DNA from: an uncultured Alistipes sp.
GTDB taxonomy: Bacteria > Bacteroidota > Bacteroidia > Bacteroidales > Rikenellaceae
Length of the DNA stretch: 64,000 nucleotides
Direction: 5' to 3'
Assembly (NCBI GenBank): GCA_949283205.1
Contig: CASDSD010000039.1
Coordinates: 45,029 to 109,028 of the forward strand
Shown here: piece after piece, positions 1-10,004 of the stretch
Layout of the letters: each line of letters begins with the position of its first letter
Position numbering within the stretch: position 1 is the first letter of the stretch
The notes under the pieces: model-generated
The model's database searches: none
Told to the model about the DNA's origin: nothing
Seen by the model: only the letters and a program-made list of their open reading frames with translations
Position numbers and translations under genes: made by a program

Positions 1-5
1 ATTGC

Positions 6-13
6 TATCTTTG
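6..13 (+). promoter_or_regulatory. -7 promoter element upstream of rplM
   Basis: TATCTTTG matches the Bacteroidetes -7 consensus TAnnTTTG. It lies 58 bases before the chosen rplM start. The matching -33 element would fall outside the window, so only half of the promoter can be seen. Confidence 0.6.
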
Positions 14-71
14 CGCACCCGTAAAGTGCGGGATGGATTACAAACAACAAGTATTAACTAAACGTAACAAG

Positions 72-527
72 ATGGATTCAAGAAGTTACAAGACTATCTC
101 GTTGAACGCCGGCACGGTCCAGAAGGATTGGTACGTGATCGACGCCACCAACGAGGTACTGGGACGTCTTGCATCGCAGGTGGCTAAGATCCTCCGAGGC
201 AAGAACAAGCCCGGGTACACCCCTCACGTCGATTGCGGTGACTATGTCATCGTCATCAACGCCGAGAAGGTGAAGCTCACGGGCAACAAGATGACCGACA
301 AGGTCTACACGCGGCACACGGGATATCCGGGCGGACAGCGTTTCGCGACTCCGGCCGACTATCTGGGCAAACGCCCCGAGTTCGTGATCGAGCACGCGGT
401 AAAGGGTATGCTTCCCAAGACTCGTCTGGGAGAGGCAATCATCAAGAATTTGAAGGTCTATGCGGGCGCCGAGCATCCTCACGCCGCACAGAACCCCAAG
501 GAAATTAAGTTAAACGAGATTAAGTAG
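72..527 (+). CDS. rplM: 50S ribosomal protein L13
   Basis: Large-subunit ribosomal protein that binds 23S rRNA early in 50S assembly. The 151-residue product is close to the usual L13 length (about 140-150). It carries the family signatures DATNEVLGRLAS near the N-terminus, the central HTGYPGG segment and AVKGMLPKTRLG near residue 110. An in-frame ATG at position 33 would add 13 basic residues; ATG 72 is preferred because L13 proteins normally begin just before the KDWYVIDA segment. rpsI follows after 6 bases, the near-universal L13-S9 pair, so the two are co-transcribed from the promoter at the window start. Confidence 0.96.
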   Translation: MDSRSYKTISLNAGTVQKDWYVIDATNEVLGRLASQVAKILRGKNKPGYTPHVDCGDYVIVINAEKVKLTGNKMTDKVYTRHTGYPGGQRFATPADYLGKRPEFVIEHAVKGMLPKTRLGEAIIKNLKVYAGAEHPHAAQNPKEIKLNEIK

Positions 528-533
528 CAGAGT

Positions 534-920
534 ATGGAAGTTGTAAACACCGTAGGTCGCCGTAAGGCCGCTGTCGCTCGCGTATACGTGAAGCCGGGTA
601 ATGGTAAGATTACAATCAACCACAAGGATCTCGAGGTCTATTTCCCCCTGAACATTCTCCAGTACGAGGTTAAGCAGCCGCTGATGGTAACCGACACGCT
701 GGGCAGCTACGACGTTGAGATCAACCTCGACGGCGGCGGCATCAAGGGACAGGCCGAGGCCGCTCGCATGGGTATCGCCCGCGCATTGTGCGAGATCGAT
801 GCGGAGTTCCGTTCGGTACTGAAGAAGAACGGATTCCTGACGCGTGACTCACGCGAGGTTGAGCGTAAGAAGCCGGGTCAGCCGGGCGCACGCCGCAAGT
901 TCCAGTTCAGTAAGCGTTAA
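534..920 (+). CDS. rpsI: 30S ribosomal protein S9
   Basis: Small-subunit ribosomal protein of the 30S head whose C-terminal tail reaches the P-site tRNA. The 128-residue product starts with [12 protein letters not shown], has [19 protein letters not shown] around residues 68-86, and ends in the diagnostic KFQFSKR tail with its invariant terminal arginine. It lies 6 bases after rplM and is translationally close-coupled to it. Length and motifs are typical and nothing is unusual. Confidence 0.97.
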   Translation: MEVVNTVGRRKAAVARVYVKPGNGKITINHKDLEVYFPLNILQYEVKQPLMVTDTLGSYDVEINLDGGGIKGQAEAARMGIARALCEIDAEFRSVLKKNGFLTRDSREVERKKPGQPGARRKFQFSKR

Positions 921-1104
921 ACCTTACCCGACCTGAATTTCGGCTTGGCACGACGCGGGTTTCAAATCTGTCGGACCGCCACTTGTATAATATTAAGGTA
1001 TTACCGGCAAATTGCCCCGTCGCGGAAAACTTCTGGGATCGGCCGCAGGCCCCTACCGCGGGAGTTGAAGTAAAGAGAATAAAAATTAAAAACAGAAACA
1101 AAAA
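921..1104 (+). other. intergenic leader between rpsI and rpsB
   Basis: A 184-base non-coding gap inside the ribosomal block. It has no convincing ORF, no TAnnTTTG promoter and no terminator with a U-run. The last 30 bases are A-rich (AATAAAAATTAAAAACAG...), as is common just upstream of highly expressed Bacteroidetes start codons. A ribosomal-protein leader could sit here, but I see no structure strong enough to call. Confidence 0.4.
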
Positions 1105-1977
1105 ATGTCACGTACAGATTTCAATACATTGTTGGATGCAGGCGTTCACTTCGGTCACCTGAAGCGCAAGTGGAACCCCAAAATGGCTCCCTACATCTTC
1201 ATGGAGAAGAACGGCATCCATATCATAGATCTCCACAAGACCGTGGTCAAGCTCGATGAGGCAGCCGCCGCATTGAAGCAGATCGCCAAGAGCGGCCGCC
1301 GTGTGCTGTTCGTCGCCACGAAGAAGCAGGCCAAGGAGATCGTAGCCGAAAAGGTTGCAACCGTCGGAATGCCTTACGTTACGGAGCGTTGGGCAGGCGG
1401 TATGCTTACAAACTTCCCCACGATACGTAAAGCCGTCAAGAAAATGGCCACCATCGACAAGATGCTTGGCGACGGCACATTCGACAACTTCTCGAAGCGC
1501 GAGAAGCTCCAGATAGCACGTCAGCGTGCCAAGCTGGAGAAGAACCTCGGCTCCATAGCCGACCTGACGCGTCTTCCGGCCGCACTGTTCGTAATCGACG
1601 TGCAGAAGGAGGCCAATGCAGTCAAGGAGGCCAAGCGATTGAGCATCCCCGTCTTTGCCATGGTTGATACTTGTTGTGATCCGACAGACATAGATTACGT
1701 AATTCCGGCAAATGACGACGCAGCGAAGTCAATCGCTACCATCCTCGATGTAGTCTGCACGGCCATCGCCGAGGGCACCGAGGAGCGCAAGCTCGAGAAG
1801 GAGAAGGAGGCACAGGAGGCCGAGGCGGCAGCTCCCGCCAAGAAGGAGGGCAAGCCCCGCATCAAGAAGGCCGTACGTGCCGCTGTGGATGCCGAGGAGG
1901 AGGTCGTAGCCGATGTAGTGGCAGCTACGGAGGCCGCTGCGGCAGAGAATACCGAGGCTCCCGCCGATGCAGAGTAA
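1105..1977 (+). CDS. rpsB: 30S ribosomal protein S2
   Basis: S2 joins the 30S platform late and helps recruit S1. Residues 1-225 are a canonical S2: LLDAGVHFGH at the N-terminus, RWAGGMLTNFPTIRKAV near 92-108, and the DPTDIDYVIPANDDA motif near 192. The remaining 60 or so residues form a low-complexity Glu/Ala/Lys-rich tail not found in short S2 proteins. rpsB and tsf are adjacent in most bacteria, as here (55-base gap). The gene is preceded by a 184-base gap rather than being tightly coupled to rpsI. Confidence 0.97.
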   Translation: MSRTDFNTLLDAGVHFGHLKRKWNPKMAPYIFMEKNGIHIIDLHKTVVKLDEAAAALKQIAKSGRRVLFVATKKQAKEIVAEKVATVGMPYVTERWAGGMLTNFPTIRKAVKKMATIDKMLGDGTFDNFSKREKLQIARQRAKLEKNLGSIADLTRLPAALFVIDVQKEANAVKEAKRLSIPVFAMVDTCCDPTDIDYVIPANDDAAKSIATILDVVCTAIAEGTEERKLEKEKEAQEAEAAAPAKKEGKPRIKKAVRAAVDAEEEVVADVVAATEAAAAENTEAPADAE

Positions 1978-2032
1978 CGGGCGGGCTACAGCCGAAGATA
2001 GTTTTTAACCTTTTAACAGAATCGAAAAGACT

Positions 2033-2863
2033 ATGGAAATAAAAGCAGCAGATGTAATGAAGCTCCGCAAGATGACGGGCGCAGGCATGATGGACTGCAA
2101 GAAGGCTCTCATCGAGGCCGAGGGCGATTACGAGCGCGCCAAGGATATCATCCGCGAGAAGGGCAAACTGGTTGTGAGCAAGCGTGCCGACCGCAGCGCT
2201 ACCGAGGGTGTGGTTGTCACGAAGATCGTCGGCACGAAGGCATATCTTCTGTGCCTGGCGTGCGAGACCGACTTCGTTGCCCAGAATGCCGAGTTTGCGG
2301 CTTCGGCCAACGCCATCCTCGACATCGCCGTGAAGAACGACGCTGCCGACGCGGCTGCGCTGCTCGCCATCAAGAACGACGAGGGTCGTACCGTCGAGGA
2401 GATGGTGACCGAGAAGTCGGGTCAGACGGGCGAGAAGGTCGAACTGGCATACTATGGCCGTATCGAGGCTCCCTACTGCCACGCATACGTTCACTTCAAC
2501 AAGAAGCTCGGCACCATTCTCGGCTTCAACAAGGAGGTGTCGGAGGAGGTTGCCCACACCGTTGCCATGCAGGCTACGGCCATGGCTCCCATCTCGATCG
2601 ACGTGGACGACTGCCCCGCCGAGACGGTTGCTCATGAGAAGAGCATCGCCATGGAGCAGATGAAGCAGGATCCCAAGAACGCCAACAAGCCCGAGGCCAT
2701 TCTCGAGAAGATCGCCGAGGGTAAGATGCGCAAGTTCTTCGAGGAGAACACGCTTCTGAACCAGACGCTGGTAGGCGAGAAGATCTCGATCCGCGAGTAT
2801 ATCAAGAATGCGGACAAGGATGCTACGGTAGTTGCCTACAAGCGTTTCGCACTGGAGGCATAA
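2033..2863 (+). CDS. tsf: elongation factor Ts
   Basis: Guanine-nucleotide exchange factor that recycles EF-Tu-GDP to EF-Tu-GTP. The N-terminal UBA-like segment includes MKLRKMTGAGMMDCKKAL, the EF-Ts hallmark (residues 9-26), and residues 80-84 contain the conserved CETDF motif. The 276-residue length is normal. It is the last gene of the ribosomal block; a perfect hairpin with a U-run lies 19 bases after the stop codon. Confidence 0.97.
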   Translation: MEIKAADVMKLRKMTGAGMMDCKKALIEAEGDYERAKDIIREKGKLVVSKRADRSATEGVVVTKIVGTKAYLLCLACETDFVAQNAEFAASANAILDIAVKNDAADAAALLAIKNDEGRTVEEMVTEKSGQTGEKVELAYYGRIEAPYCHAYVHFNKKLGTILGFNKEVSEEVAHTVAMQATAMAPISIDVDDCPAETVAHEKSIAMEQMKQDPKNANKPEAILEKIAEGKMRKFFEENTLLNQTLVGEKISIREYIKNADKDATVVAYKRFALEA

Positions 2864-2881
2864 TTCGTTGCATACATGTTG

Positions 2882-2915
2882 AAAACCCCTTGCGGCCGAG
2901 CCGCAAGGGGTTTTT
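2882..2915 (+). terminator. Rho-independent terminator after tsf
   Basis: A perfect 14-bp stem (AAAACCCCTTGCGG paired with CCGCAAGGGGTTTT) with a 5-base loop and a terminal T-run, directly after tsf. It ends the rplM-rpsI-rpsB-tsf block. Confidence 0.92.
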
Positions 2916-3047
2916 GTTTGCATGCCGGGGGGGCGGACGATGCTTATGACGTGGGGCGAGGCTCTTCGCGGAATGGTCTTTTCGTTGCGGTTTTTGCCTT
3001 TTGAGATGCGGGCATGGTCTCGTGCGGCGAATTATGGCACGGCGGGC

Positions 3048-3078
3048 TTTGGTTATCCGGCGGGATTTTGTAACTTTG
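3048..3078 (+). promoter_or_regulatory. Bacteroidetes-type promoter for the dipeptidase gene
   Basis: TTTG at 3048-3051, a 19-base gap, then TAACTTTG at 3071-3078: both halves of the Bacteroidetes sigma-factor consensus at the right spacing. Transcription would start about 3083-3086 and give a leader of about 35 bases before the ATG at 3120. Confidence 0.8.
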
Positions 3079-3119
3079 TTTTCGACATGTAATGTTTTTT
3101 CAGTCATAGCGAAATAATC

Positions 3120-4577
3120 ATGACTCTTAAGGATCTTGAACCTCGTCGGGTATGGATGGAGTTCGATGCCATAACCCGTGTGCCGCGCCCGTCGAAGCGC
3201 GAAGGCCGAATTATTGAGTATCTGGTCGATTTTGCACGCCGTCACAGTCTCGAGTGGGAGCGTGACGATGCTGGAAATGTCGTTATGCGCATACCGGCCT
3301 CGGCCGGGTGCGAGGCGTCGCCTGCGGTGACGTTGCAGGCACATATGGACATGGTGTGCGAGAAGCGCGGCGATGTGGAGTTCGATTTCGAGCGCGATCC
3401 GATCCGTACGCGCGTCGAGGATGGCTGGGTGCGTGCCGAGGGCACGACGCTGGGGGCGGATTGCGGTATCGGCATGGCGGCGGCATTGGCGCTGCTGCTG
3501 GATCCTCCCGCGGAGCACGGGCCTCTGGAGGCGCTCTTTACGGTGGACGAGGAGACGGGACTTACGGGGGCCTTCAACCTCGGCGAGGGGATGATCGGCG
3601 GCAAGTACCTTATAAACCTCGATTCGGAGGACGAGGGCGAGATATTTATCGGTTGCGCGGGCGGTGTGGATACCGTAGCGACGTTGGCGTGCGACCGTGA
3701 GGCGGCGCCTGCGGAATATTCGTTTTACCGTTTCGATGCCGCCGACATGCTTGGCGGGCACTCGGGCGACGACATAGACAAGGGCCGCGCCAACTCGGTG
3801 AAGGTGGCGGCGCGTTTCGTTGCGGCGGCGGCCGCAGGGTGCGGGGCGCGTCTGGCGCGTATCGAGGGCGGGAACCTGCGCAATGCCATCCCGCGCGAGT
3901 CGTATGCCGTCGTTGGCGTAGCTGCGGATCGTGGGGATGATCTGAAGGAGCTGTTCGACCGTTTTGCCGCCGAGGTGAAGGCCGAATATCATGTTGCGGA
4001 GCCGCGTATGCGCTTGTCGTTGGCGGCTGCGGAGACTCCCGCAAGTGTATTCAGCGAGGCGTCGCAACGTGCGCTTACGGATGCGCTTATGGGTGTGGCG
4101 TGCGGCGTTATCGCCATGTCGCAGACGGTGAAGGGCCTTGTCGAGACCTCGACGAATCTGGCTTCGGTCAAGGAGCCCGAGGCGGGACGTGTGGTCATTA
4201 CCACGTCGCAGCGTTCGTCGGTCGACAGTGCCAAGGTGTATGCCATGTCGATGGTCGAGTCGGTCTTCCGTCTTGCGGGGGCCGTGGTGGAGCATTCGGA
4301 CGGGTATCCGGGCTGGACGCCGAATCCCGATTCTCTGCTGCTGCGGCGTACCGTGGAGAGCTACTGCACGCTTTTCGGTACCGAGCCGAAGGTGCGGGCC
4401 ATACATGCGGGTCTGGAGTGCGGCCTCTTCCTCGAGAAGTATCCCCATCTGGAGATGGTGTCGTTCGGACCGACGCTGCGCGGCGTCCATTCGCCCGACG
4501 AGAGGCTCGAGATCGCCTCGGTGGACAAGTTCTGGCGTCTGCTGCGCGAAGTGGTTGCGGCCGTGGTGCGCGAGTAG
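3120..4577 (+). CDS. pepD: aminoacyl-histidine dipeptidase (M20 family, PepD type)
   Basis: Zinc metallopeptidase that cleaves Xaa-His and other dipeptides in the cytoplasm. The 485-residue product has the M20/PepD metal and catalytic motifs in order: QAHMDMV (about 79-85), TTLGADCGIG (about 112-121), the DEETGLTGA segment with the general-base glutamate (about 143-151), NLDSEDEGEIFIG, and a C-terminal HAGLECG that supplies the last metal ligand. Length matches E. coli PepD (485). No signal peptide is visible. It has its own promoter. The rhamnosidase starts 59 bases downstream without an obvious terminator between them. Confidence 0.95.
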   Translation: MTLKDLEPRRVWMEFDAITRVPRPSKREGRIIEYLVDFARRHSLEWERDDAGNVVMRIPASAGCEASPAVTLQAHMDMVCEKRGDVEFDFERDPIRTRVEDGWVRAEGTTLGADCGIGMAAALALLLDPPAEHGPLEALFTVDEETGLTGAFNLGEGMIGGKYLINLDSEDEGEIFIGCAGGVDTVATLACDREAAPAEYSFYRFDAADMLGGHSGDDIDKGRANSVKVAARFVAAAAAGCGARLARIEGGNLRNAIPRESYAVVGVAADRGDDLKELFDRFAAEVKAEYHVAEPRMRLSLAAAETPASVFSEASQRALTDALMGVACGVIAMSQTVKGLVETSTNLASVKEPEAGRVVITTSQRSSVDSAKVYAMSMVESVFRLAGAVVEHSDGYPGWTPNPDSLLLRRTVESYCTLFGTEPKVRAIHAGLECGLFLEKYPHLEMVSFGPTLRGVHSPDERLEIASVDKFWRLLREVVAAVVRE

Positions 4578-4636
4578 GATGCGATATTGCGATTGTGCGT
4601 AAGATGAGATTGTAGAGAAGCAGAAAACAGTTCGGT

Positions 4637-7363
4637 ATGAATAATATGGTTTGCTGGGCCGCCTCCGTTGCGGCGCGATATTTCCGCCGTGGGGCTGTTG
4701 CGGGCCTGGCGGCTGCCGCGGCGGTGACGATGGTTGCCTGCGGCGGCGATGACGAGCGGGTGAAGATTGCGGGCCTGCGGTGCGAGTATTCGGAGGAGCC
4801 GCTTGCCATCGACGGCGACAGCGTGCGTTTTACGTGGCGTTACGAGAGCGACGACCCCGTGGCGTCGTTCCGTCAGCATAAGGTCGAGGTGCGTATCGCC
4901 ACGGACGAGGCATCGTTGGCGGACGGGGAGACGTGCGTTGCGACGAGCGGTCGTGTGCGGGGCGGTCAGATGGTGACGATGCCTACAGACAGCCTCGAGG
5001 CCGAGAGCCGTTACTGCTGGCAGGTGCGCGGATACAATGCCCTGGGTGTGGAGACGATGGTCTCGCCCGTGGCGTGGTTCTCGACGGCGAAACTGCACGG
5101 CAAGGCGTGGAGTGCAAAGTGGATAACGGACTCCCACGACAAGGATTACGAGCCCGCGCCGATGTTCCGCAAGCGGTTCCGGGTGAACGGCAAGGTGGCG
5201 CGCGCATCGCTCTACATCTCCGCCGCAGGGTATTACGATGCGGCGATAAACGGCGGCCGTGTCTCGGACGACTGGCTCAGTCCCGGATATACGCATTACG
5301 ACAAGCGCAACCTCTATATGGTGCATGACGTTACGGATCTCCTGCAGGAGGGCGACAATGTCATCACCGCCACGCTGGGCAACGGCTTCTACAACGAGTA
5401 TTCGGGTATGGCCGTATGGCAGTTCGAGTCGGCGCGCTGGCGCAACCGACCCCGTATGATATGCGAGCTTCATGTGGAATATGCCGACGGCCGCACGCAG
5501 AAGGTGTTGTCGAACTCTACGTGGCGAACCGCGACGGGAGAGGTGCTGGGTAATGTGATATATGCCGGCGACATAATCGACGCGCGCTGCGAGGTGGAGG
5601 GGTGGAACGACCCCGCGATGGACGACAGCGCATATCCCGCCGCCGTGGTGTGCGAGGCTCCGTCTCCGCTGCTGGTGGCGCAGCAGATGCCCCCGATCCG
5701 CGAGAGCGAGACTTGCGAGCCGGTATCGGTGCGCCGCATTTCGGACAGGGAGTATGTTTTCACGTTCGCACGCAACATGACGGGCGTCTGCACGCTGCGC
5801 GTGCGCGGCGAGGCCGGTACGCGTATCACGATGGAGCATGGCGAGCTGTTGCGTGACGACGGTACGGTCGAGATGCACAATATCGATTTCCACTCGCACC
5901 CCGTGCGTGACTACTCGCTGCAGCGCGACATATTCTATTTGAGCGGGGAGGGCATGGAGAGCTTCACGCCGCGTTTCCACTACAACGGATTCCAGTATGT
6001 CACGGTGACGGCCGACCGGCCGGTGGAGCTGGACCGCAGCAGCCTGACGGCACACTTCCTGCATACGGACGTGCGTTCCGTGGGTGACTTCCGCTCGTCG
6101 AACGAGCTGCTGAACAAGTTGTGGCAGGCCGTGCGGCGCTCATACCTGTGCAACCTGCAGGGTATCCCCACCGACTGCCCGCACCGCGAGAAGAACGGCT
6201 GGACGGCCGACGCGCACGTGAGCATCGATATCGGACTGACGAACTACGATGCCATAACGGTATACGAGAAGTGGATCGACGACATCGTGGACAACCAGCG
6301 CGAGGACGGCTCGATCTCGGGTATCATCCCGAGCGCCGGGTGGGGTTACGACGACTGGATCGGCCCCGTGTGGGATGCCGCCATGTTCATAATTCCGAAC
6401 GCCCTCTACAACTACTACGGCGATGTGCGCGCCATCGAGAAGATCTATCCCGTGGCGGAACGGTATCTCGGCTATCTGGCTGCGCGCGAGAACGAGGAGG
6501 GTACCGTCACCTACGGCCTTGGCGACTGGTGCTACTACAAGACGCAGACGCCGTCGGACTTCACCACCACATGTTTCTACTATTATGACCAGAAGCTGAT
6601 GGCCCGCTTTGCCTCCCTGACGGGACGCGACGCCTCGAAATACGAGGCCAAGGCTGCCGCGCTGCGCGATCTGATCAACGACAAGTATCTCGATCCGGAA
6701 ACCGGCATATACTCGATAGGGCGTGTTACTGCGCAGGCCGTGCCGCTGGCTCTGGGTATCGTCCCCGAAGGCCTTGAGGAGCGTGTTGCGGCGCGCCTGA
6801 ACGATGTTGTCGTGGAGGATGGCTATACGTGCGATTTCGGCCTTCTGGGCAGCCGCTATGCGCTGCGCATGCTGGTCAGGTACGGCTATGTCGAGACGGC
6901 CTATAAGCTGGCGACGCAGACGCGCCGCCCGTCGTGGGGCAACTGGATCGTCGAGGGCTTCACCACGCCGCTCGAGACGTGGGCCCTGCGCGAGAACTTC
7001 TCCGACTCGTCGGCCAACCATGTCTTCTTCGGCGACATAGCGGCATGGATGCAGAGCGACATCGCCGGCATAAACTACGACGAGTCGAAGCCCGGCTTCG
7101 AGAATATCGTCATCCGCCCGCACTTCCCCGCCGGAATGGAGTGGGCCGAGGCGTCGTACCATTCGGTGCGCGGCGTGGTGCGCTCGGCATGGCACCGCAG
7201 CCGCAACCATATCATTCTCGAAGTTACCATACCTCTCAATACCACCGCCACGATCTATACCGACGGTGTCTACAGGATCAAGGGTAACGGCTCGACGTAC
7301 CGTTTCGTCGTTAACGAGCGTGCCGCCGAGAGATCGGCGCGACAGGAGGGCGAGCGTAAATAG
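4637..7363 (+). CDS. alpha-L-rhamnosidase (GH78) lipoprotein
   Basis: Glycoside hydrolase predicted to release terminal alpha-L-rhamnose from plant or bacterial glycans. The 908-residue product starts with a lipoprotein signal (basic Arg pair, Ala-rich core, then MVACGGDD with lipid-modified Cys near residue 35). Fibronectin/beta-sandwich domains follow (DYEPAPMFRKRFRV near 171, YTHYDKRNLYMV), then the (alpha/alpha)6 barrel. The barrel includes TDCPHREKNGWTADAH, equivalent to the catalytic acid region of GH78, GWGYDDWIGPVWDAA, and TTPLETWA followed by SANHVFFGDIAAWM. A C-terminal beta domain closes it. No SusC/SusD pair or regulator is nearby, so this is a lone CAZyme rather than a full polysaccharide-utilisation locus. 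Confidence 0.93.
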   Translation: MNNMVCWAASVAARYFRRGAVAGLAAAAAVTMVACGGDDERVKIAGLRCEYSEEPLAIDGDSVRFTWRYESDDPVASFRQHKVEVRIATDEASLADGETCVATSGRVRGGQMVTMPTDSLEAESRYCWQVRGYNALGVETMVSPVAWFSTAKLHGKAWSAKWITDSHDKDYEPAPMFRKRFRVNGKVARASLYISAAGYYDAAINGGRVSDDWLSPGYTHYDKRNLYMVHDVTDLLQEGDNVITATLGNGFYNEYSGMAVWQFESARWRNRPRMICELHVEYADGRTQKVLSNSTWRTATGEVLGNVIYAGDIIDARCEVEGWNDPAMDDSAYPAAVVCEAPSPLLVAQQMPPIRESETCEPVSVRRISDREYVFTFARNMTGVCTLRVRGEAGTRITMEHGELLRDDGTVEMHNIDFHSHPVRDYSLQRDIFYLSGEGMESFTPRFHYNGFQYVTVTADRPVELDRSSLTAHFLHTDVRSVGDFRSSNELLNKLWQAVRRSYLCNLQGIPTDCPHREKNGWTADAHVSIDIGLTNYDAITVYEKWIDDIVDNQREDGSISGIIPSAGWGYDDWIGPVWDAAMFIIPNALYNYYGDVRAIEKIYPVAERYLGYLAARENEEGTVTYGLGDWCYYKTQTPSDFTTTCFYYYDQKLMARFASLTGRDASKYEAKAAALRDLINDKYLDPETGIYSIGRVTAQAVPLALGIVPEGLEERVAARLNDVVVEDGYTCDFGLLGSRYALRMLVRYGYVETAYKLATQTRRPSWGNWIVEGFTTPLETWALRENFSDSSANHVFFGDIAAWMQSDIAGINYDESKPGFENIVIRPHFPAGMEWAEASYHSVRGVVRSAWHRSRNHIILEVTIPLNTTATIYTDGVYRIKGNGSTYRFVVNERAAERSARQEGERK

Positions 7364-7373
7364 AGGGCTCGCC

Positions 7374-7440
7374 GCGGCCGCGTCATGACAGGAGAGGACG
7401 GTTGCTGCGGCCGCGTCATGACAGCAGAGAGCGGTTCGCC
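7374..7440. repeat. imperfect tandem duplication, 33-base unit
   Basis: Two adjacent copies of a 33-base unit, 7374-7406 and 7407-7440. Both begin with the same 18 bases (GCGGCCGCGTCATGACAG) and continue with diverged GAGAGGACGGTT / AGAGAGCGGTT. It lies in the gap between the convergent rhamnosidase and clpC genes. It is probably a local slippage duplication; no function is evident. Confidence 0.7.
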
Positions 7441-7484
7441 GCTGTTGCGGTTCCGACAGATGCGGTCGGGCCGAAACGAAAAAT

Positions 7485-7514
7485 GTCCGGCTTCCCCTTC
7501 AGAGGGAGCCGGAC
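7485..7514 (-). terminator. terminator of the clpC-like gene
   Basis: GTCCGGCTtCCC paired with GGGAGCCGGAC (one bulged T). On the minus strand it is followed by ATTTTTCG, giving a U-run in the clpC direction. On the plus strand the stem could also stop rhamnosidase transcripts. Confidence 0.78.
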
Positions 7515-7559
7515 GTCGTTTCATTCATTTCGTAAAGCGGGTTGGATCGTTGCCGCCTG

Positions 7560-10004
7560 TCAGGCTACGCGCAGGGTTATGCCGTCGCGGCTCTCTTCCA
7601 CGACGACGCTGCCGCCGGTGCGGAGCTTGCCGTCGATGATGAGTGTCGAGAGCGGGTCCTCCACCTCGTCCAGCAGCGTGCGGCGCAGCGCCCGCGCCCC
7701 GTATCGCGCCTCGTATCCCATTTCGGCCAGCCGGTGCCGCGCCTCGGGGGTGACGGTGACATCATAGCCCATGTCGCGCGTGCGGGAGAGTATGCCGTCG
7801 AGCTCAAGGTCGACGATACGCTCGACGTCGCCTATCGAGAGCGTGCGGAAGCAGATTATGTCGTCGATACGGTTGAGAAACTCGGGCGCGAAGGTGCGCT
7901 CAAGCGCCTTGCGGTACTCCGCCTCGGGTGCGGAGAGGGTGTTGGCATCTTTCGAGTGGGTGTTGTATCCCACCTGAAAACTCTTGTCCGCCGCGGCGCG
8001 CGAGCCGACGTTCGAGGTCATGATGATGACGGTATTGCGGAAGTCTACCGTGCGCCCCGCGCCGTCGGTGAGGCGTCCCTCGTCGAATATCTGCAGCATG
8101 GTGTTGAAGACGTCGGGGTGCGCCTTCTCGATCTCGTCGAAGAGCACCACGGCATACGGTTGGCGCCGTACGGCCTCGGAGAGCTGTCCGCCCTCGCCGT
8201 AGCCCACATATCCCGGGGGCGAACCGATGAGGCGGGCGACGTTGTGTTTCTCGCCGTACTCCGACATGTCGATGCGGATGAGTCCGCGGCGGTTGTCGAA
8301 AAGCCATTGCGAGAGCTCCTTCGCCAGCAGCGTCTTGCCTACGCCCGTGGGCCCCACGAAGAGAAAGACCCCGATCGGGCGGTTCGTATCCTTGAGGCCG
8401 GCGCGTGAGCGGCGAAGCGAACGCGATACCCGCTCCACGGCCTCCCGCTGGCCTATGACGCGCCCCTGCAGATGGTCGGCAAGCGTGCGCAGACGCTCCG
8501 CTTCGCCGCTCGAGATACGTTCGGCCGGTATTCCGGTCATTTCGGTAATGACGTGTTCGACGTCGGCGGCCTCGATGACGGCGGGGTTGTTCTGCATGTC
8601 GCGGTGCCATGCCGCACGCTGCTCGTTGAGGCGCGACTTGAGCGCCAGCTCCCGCAGGCGTGCCGTGGCGGCCTTCTCGTAGATGAGTGCCGACACGGCC
8701 TCGCGCCGCTCGCGCGAGGCGGCGTTCATCTGACGTTCGGTCTCGCGTATGGCCTCGGGCTCGTGTGCCGTCAGGGTATGCGTGCGCGCTCCCGCCTCGT
8801 CCATGGCGTCGATCGCCTTGTCGGGGAAGTGGCGGTCGGTGATATACCGCTCGGTAAGGGTGACGCAGGCCTGCAGCGCCTCTTCGGTATACCTTACGTT
8901 GTGGTACCGCTCGTAGTAGGGCGCTATGTTGCGCAGAATCTCGAGCGTCTGCGCGGCTGTGGTGGGTTCGATGATCACCTTCTGGAAACGCCGCTCGAGT
9001 GCCGCGTCGCTCTCGATGTTCTCGCGGAACTCGTCGAGGGTCGTCGCTCCGATTGTCTGCAGCTCGCCGCGTGCGAGCGCCGGCTTGAGTATGTTGGCCG
9101 TGTCGAGGCTCCCCTGCGTGGCTCCGGCCCCGACGATGGTGTGTATCTCGTCGATGAAGATTATGGTGTCATTGCTGCGGCGCAGGCAGTCGATGATCTG
9201 CTGCATGCGCTCCTCGAACTCGCCGCGGAACTTGGTCCCCGCCACGAGCGACGCAACGTCGAGCGAGTAGATCGTCTTGTTGCGTATGGTGCATGGCACC
9301 TCGCCCGAGGCGATACGCAATGCCAGCCCTTCGACGATGGCGCTCTTGCCCACACCCGCCTCGCCGATGAGGATAGGGTTGTTCTTCTTGCGGCGCGAGA
9401 GTATCTGTATGACGCGCTCGATCTCGGCCTCGCGCCCGATGACGGGATCGATATGTCCTTCGCGCGCCTGGCGCGTGAGGTCGGTGCCGAACTTGTCGAG
9501 CATGGAGGTATTTGCCGTCCGGGGCTGTTCATCCTCCATGTCGGCGATATGGAGGCGTATTGCCGAGGGTTCCTCGACGGGGATGGTCATCTCCTCTATG
9601 GCCGATGCCAGAGCCTGGGCGTTGACTCCGTAGAGGGCGAGTACCTGTGACGTGGCAGTGGTGGTGTCGCGCACGATGTCGAGCAGGGCATGTGCCGTCG
9701 AGACATGGCGCAGGGCGTGGTTCTCGACCATGAGGCGCTCGCGGTACTCCTTGTAGAAGGTCTCGGGCGACAGCTGTTCGGCCTGCGGCTGGCTCTTCGT
9801 GAGGTTCTCGATGCGCAGGGGCAGCTGGAACATCTCCCAGTCCTTGAGTTGCGAGGCTAAAGCCCTGTATCCCATCGATCCGTCCTCGCGCAGGATCTCC
9901 AGCGCAAGCAGATCTTTATATGAATGGCGTATGTCGGCCTTTGTCGTATCGAACGTGACGCGGGCGAATACGGCTTCCAAGGTCTTTGAAATCTTAGTAT
10001 CCAT
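7560..10004 (-). CDS. clpC: ATP-dependent Clp protease ATP-binding subunit, ClpC-like
   Basis: Double AAA+ unfoldase that feeds substrates to ClpP. The N-terminal 160 residues are a diverged Clp-N pair. The first AAA+ module has GEAGVGKS (214-221), Walker B IIFIDE (281-286) and pore loop [10 protein letters not shown] short M-domain-like linker lies at about 410-480. The second module has GPTGVGKT (551-558), pore loop [11 protein letters not shown] (about 597-607) and [16 protein letters not shown] at 678-681 occupies the place of the ClpP-docking tripeptide (VGF in ClpC, IGL/F in ClpA/X), which together with the short linker favours ClpC over ClpB. An upstream in-frame extension is ignored because ATG 10004 begins the conserved protein (814 residues). 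Confidence 0.9.
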   Translation of the reverse strand: MDTKISKTLEAVFARVTFDTTKADIRHSYKDLLALEILREDGSMGYRALASQLKDWEMFQLPLRIENLTKSQPQAEQLSPETFYKEYRERLMVENHALRHVSTAHALLDIVRDTTTATSQVLALYGVNAQALASAIEEMTIPVEEPSAIRLHIADMEDEQPRTANTSMLDKFGTDLTRQAREGHIDPVIGREAEIERVIQILSRRKKNNPILIGEAGVGKSAIVEGLALRIASGEVPCTIRNKTIYSLDVASLVAGTKFRGEFEERMQQIIDCLRRSNDTIIFIDEIHTIVGAGATQGSLDTANILKPALARGELQTIGATTLDEFRENIESDAALERRFQKVIIEPTTAAQTLEILRNIAPYYERYHNVRYTEEALQACVTLTERYITDRHFPDKAIDAMDEAGARTHTLTAHEPEAIRETERQMNAASRERREAVSALIYEKAATARLRELALKSRLNEQRAAWHRDMQNNPAVIEAADVEHVITEMTGIPAERISSGEAERLRTLADHLQGRVIGQREAVERVSRSLRRSRAGLKDTNRPIGVFLFVGPTGVGKTLLAKELSQWLFDNRRGLIRIDMSEYGEKHNVARLIGSPPGYVGYGEGGQLSEAVRRQPYAVVLFDEIEKAHPDVFNTMLQIFDEGRLTDGAGRTVDFRNTVIIMTSNVGSRAAADKSFQVGYNTHSKDANTLSAPEAEYRKALERTFAPEFLNRIDDIICFRTLSIGDVERIVDLELDGILSRTRDMGYDVTVTPEARHRLAEMGYEARYGARALRRTLLDEVEDPLSTLIIDGKLRTGGSVVVEESRDGITLRVA

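Noticed and set aside
2823-4490. Long minus-strand open frame (555 codons) opposite tsf and pepD
   Set aside because: It is antisense to two well-conserved genes. Its translation is Arg/His-rich, as typical for shadows of GC-rich coding DNA, and it matches no family.
7374-7440. CRISPR-like repeat
   Set aside because: There are only two directly adjacent, diverged copies without spacers and no cas genes, so it is a tandem duplication.
8472-9650. 392-codon plus-strand frame opposite clpC
   Set aside because: It is antisense to the conserved AAA+ modules and has no family resemblance.
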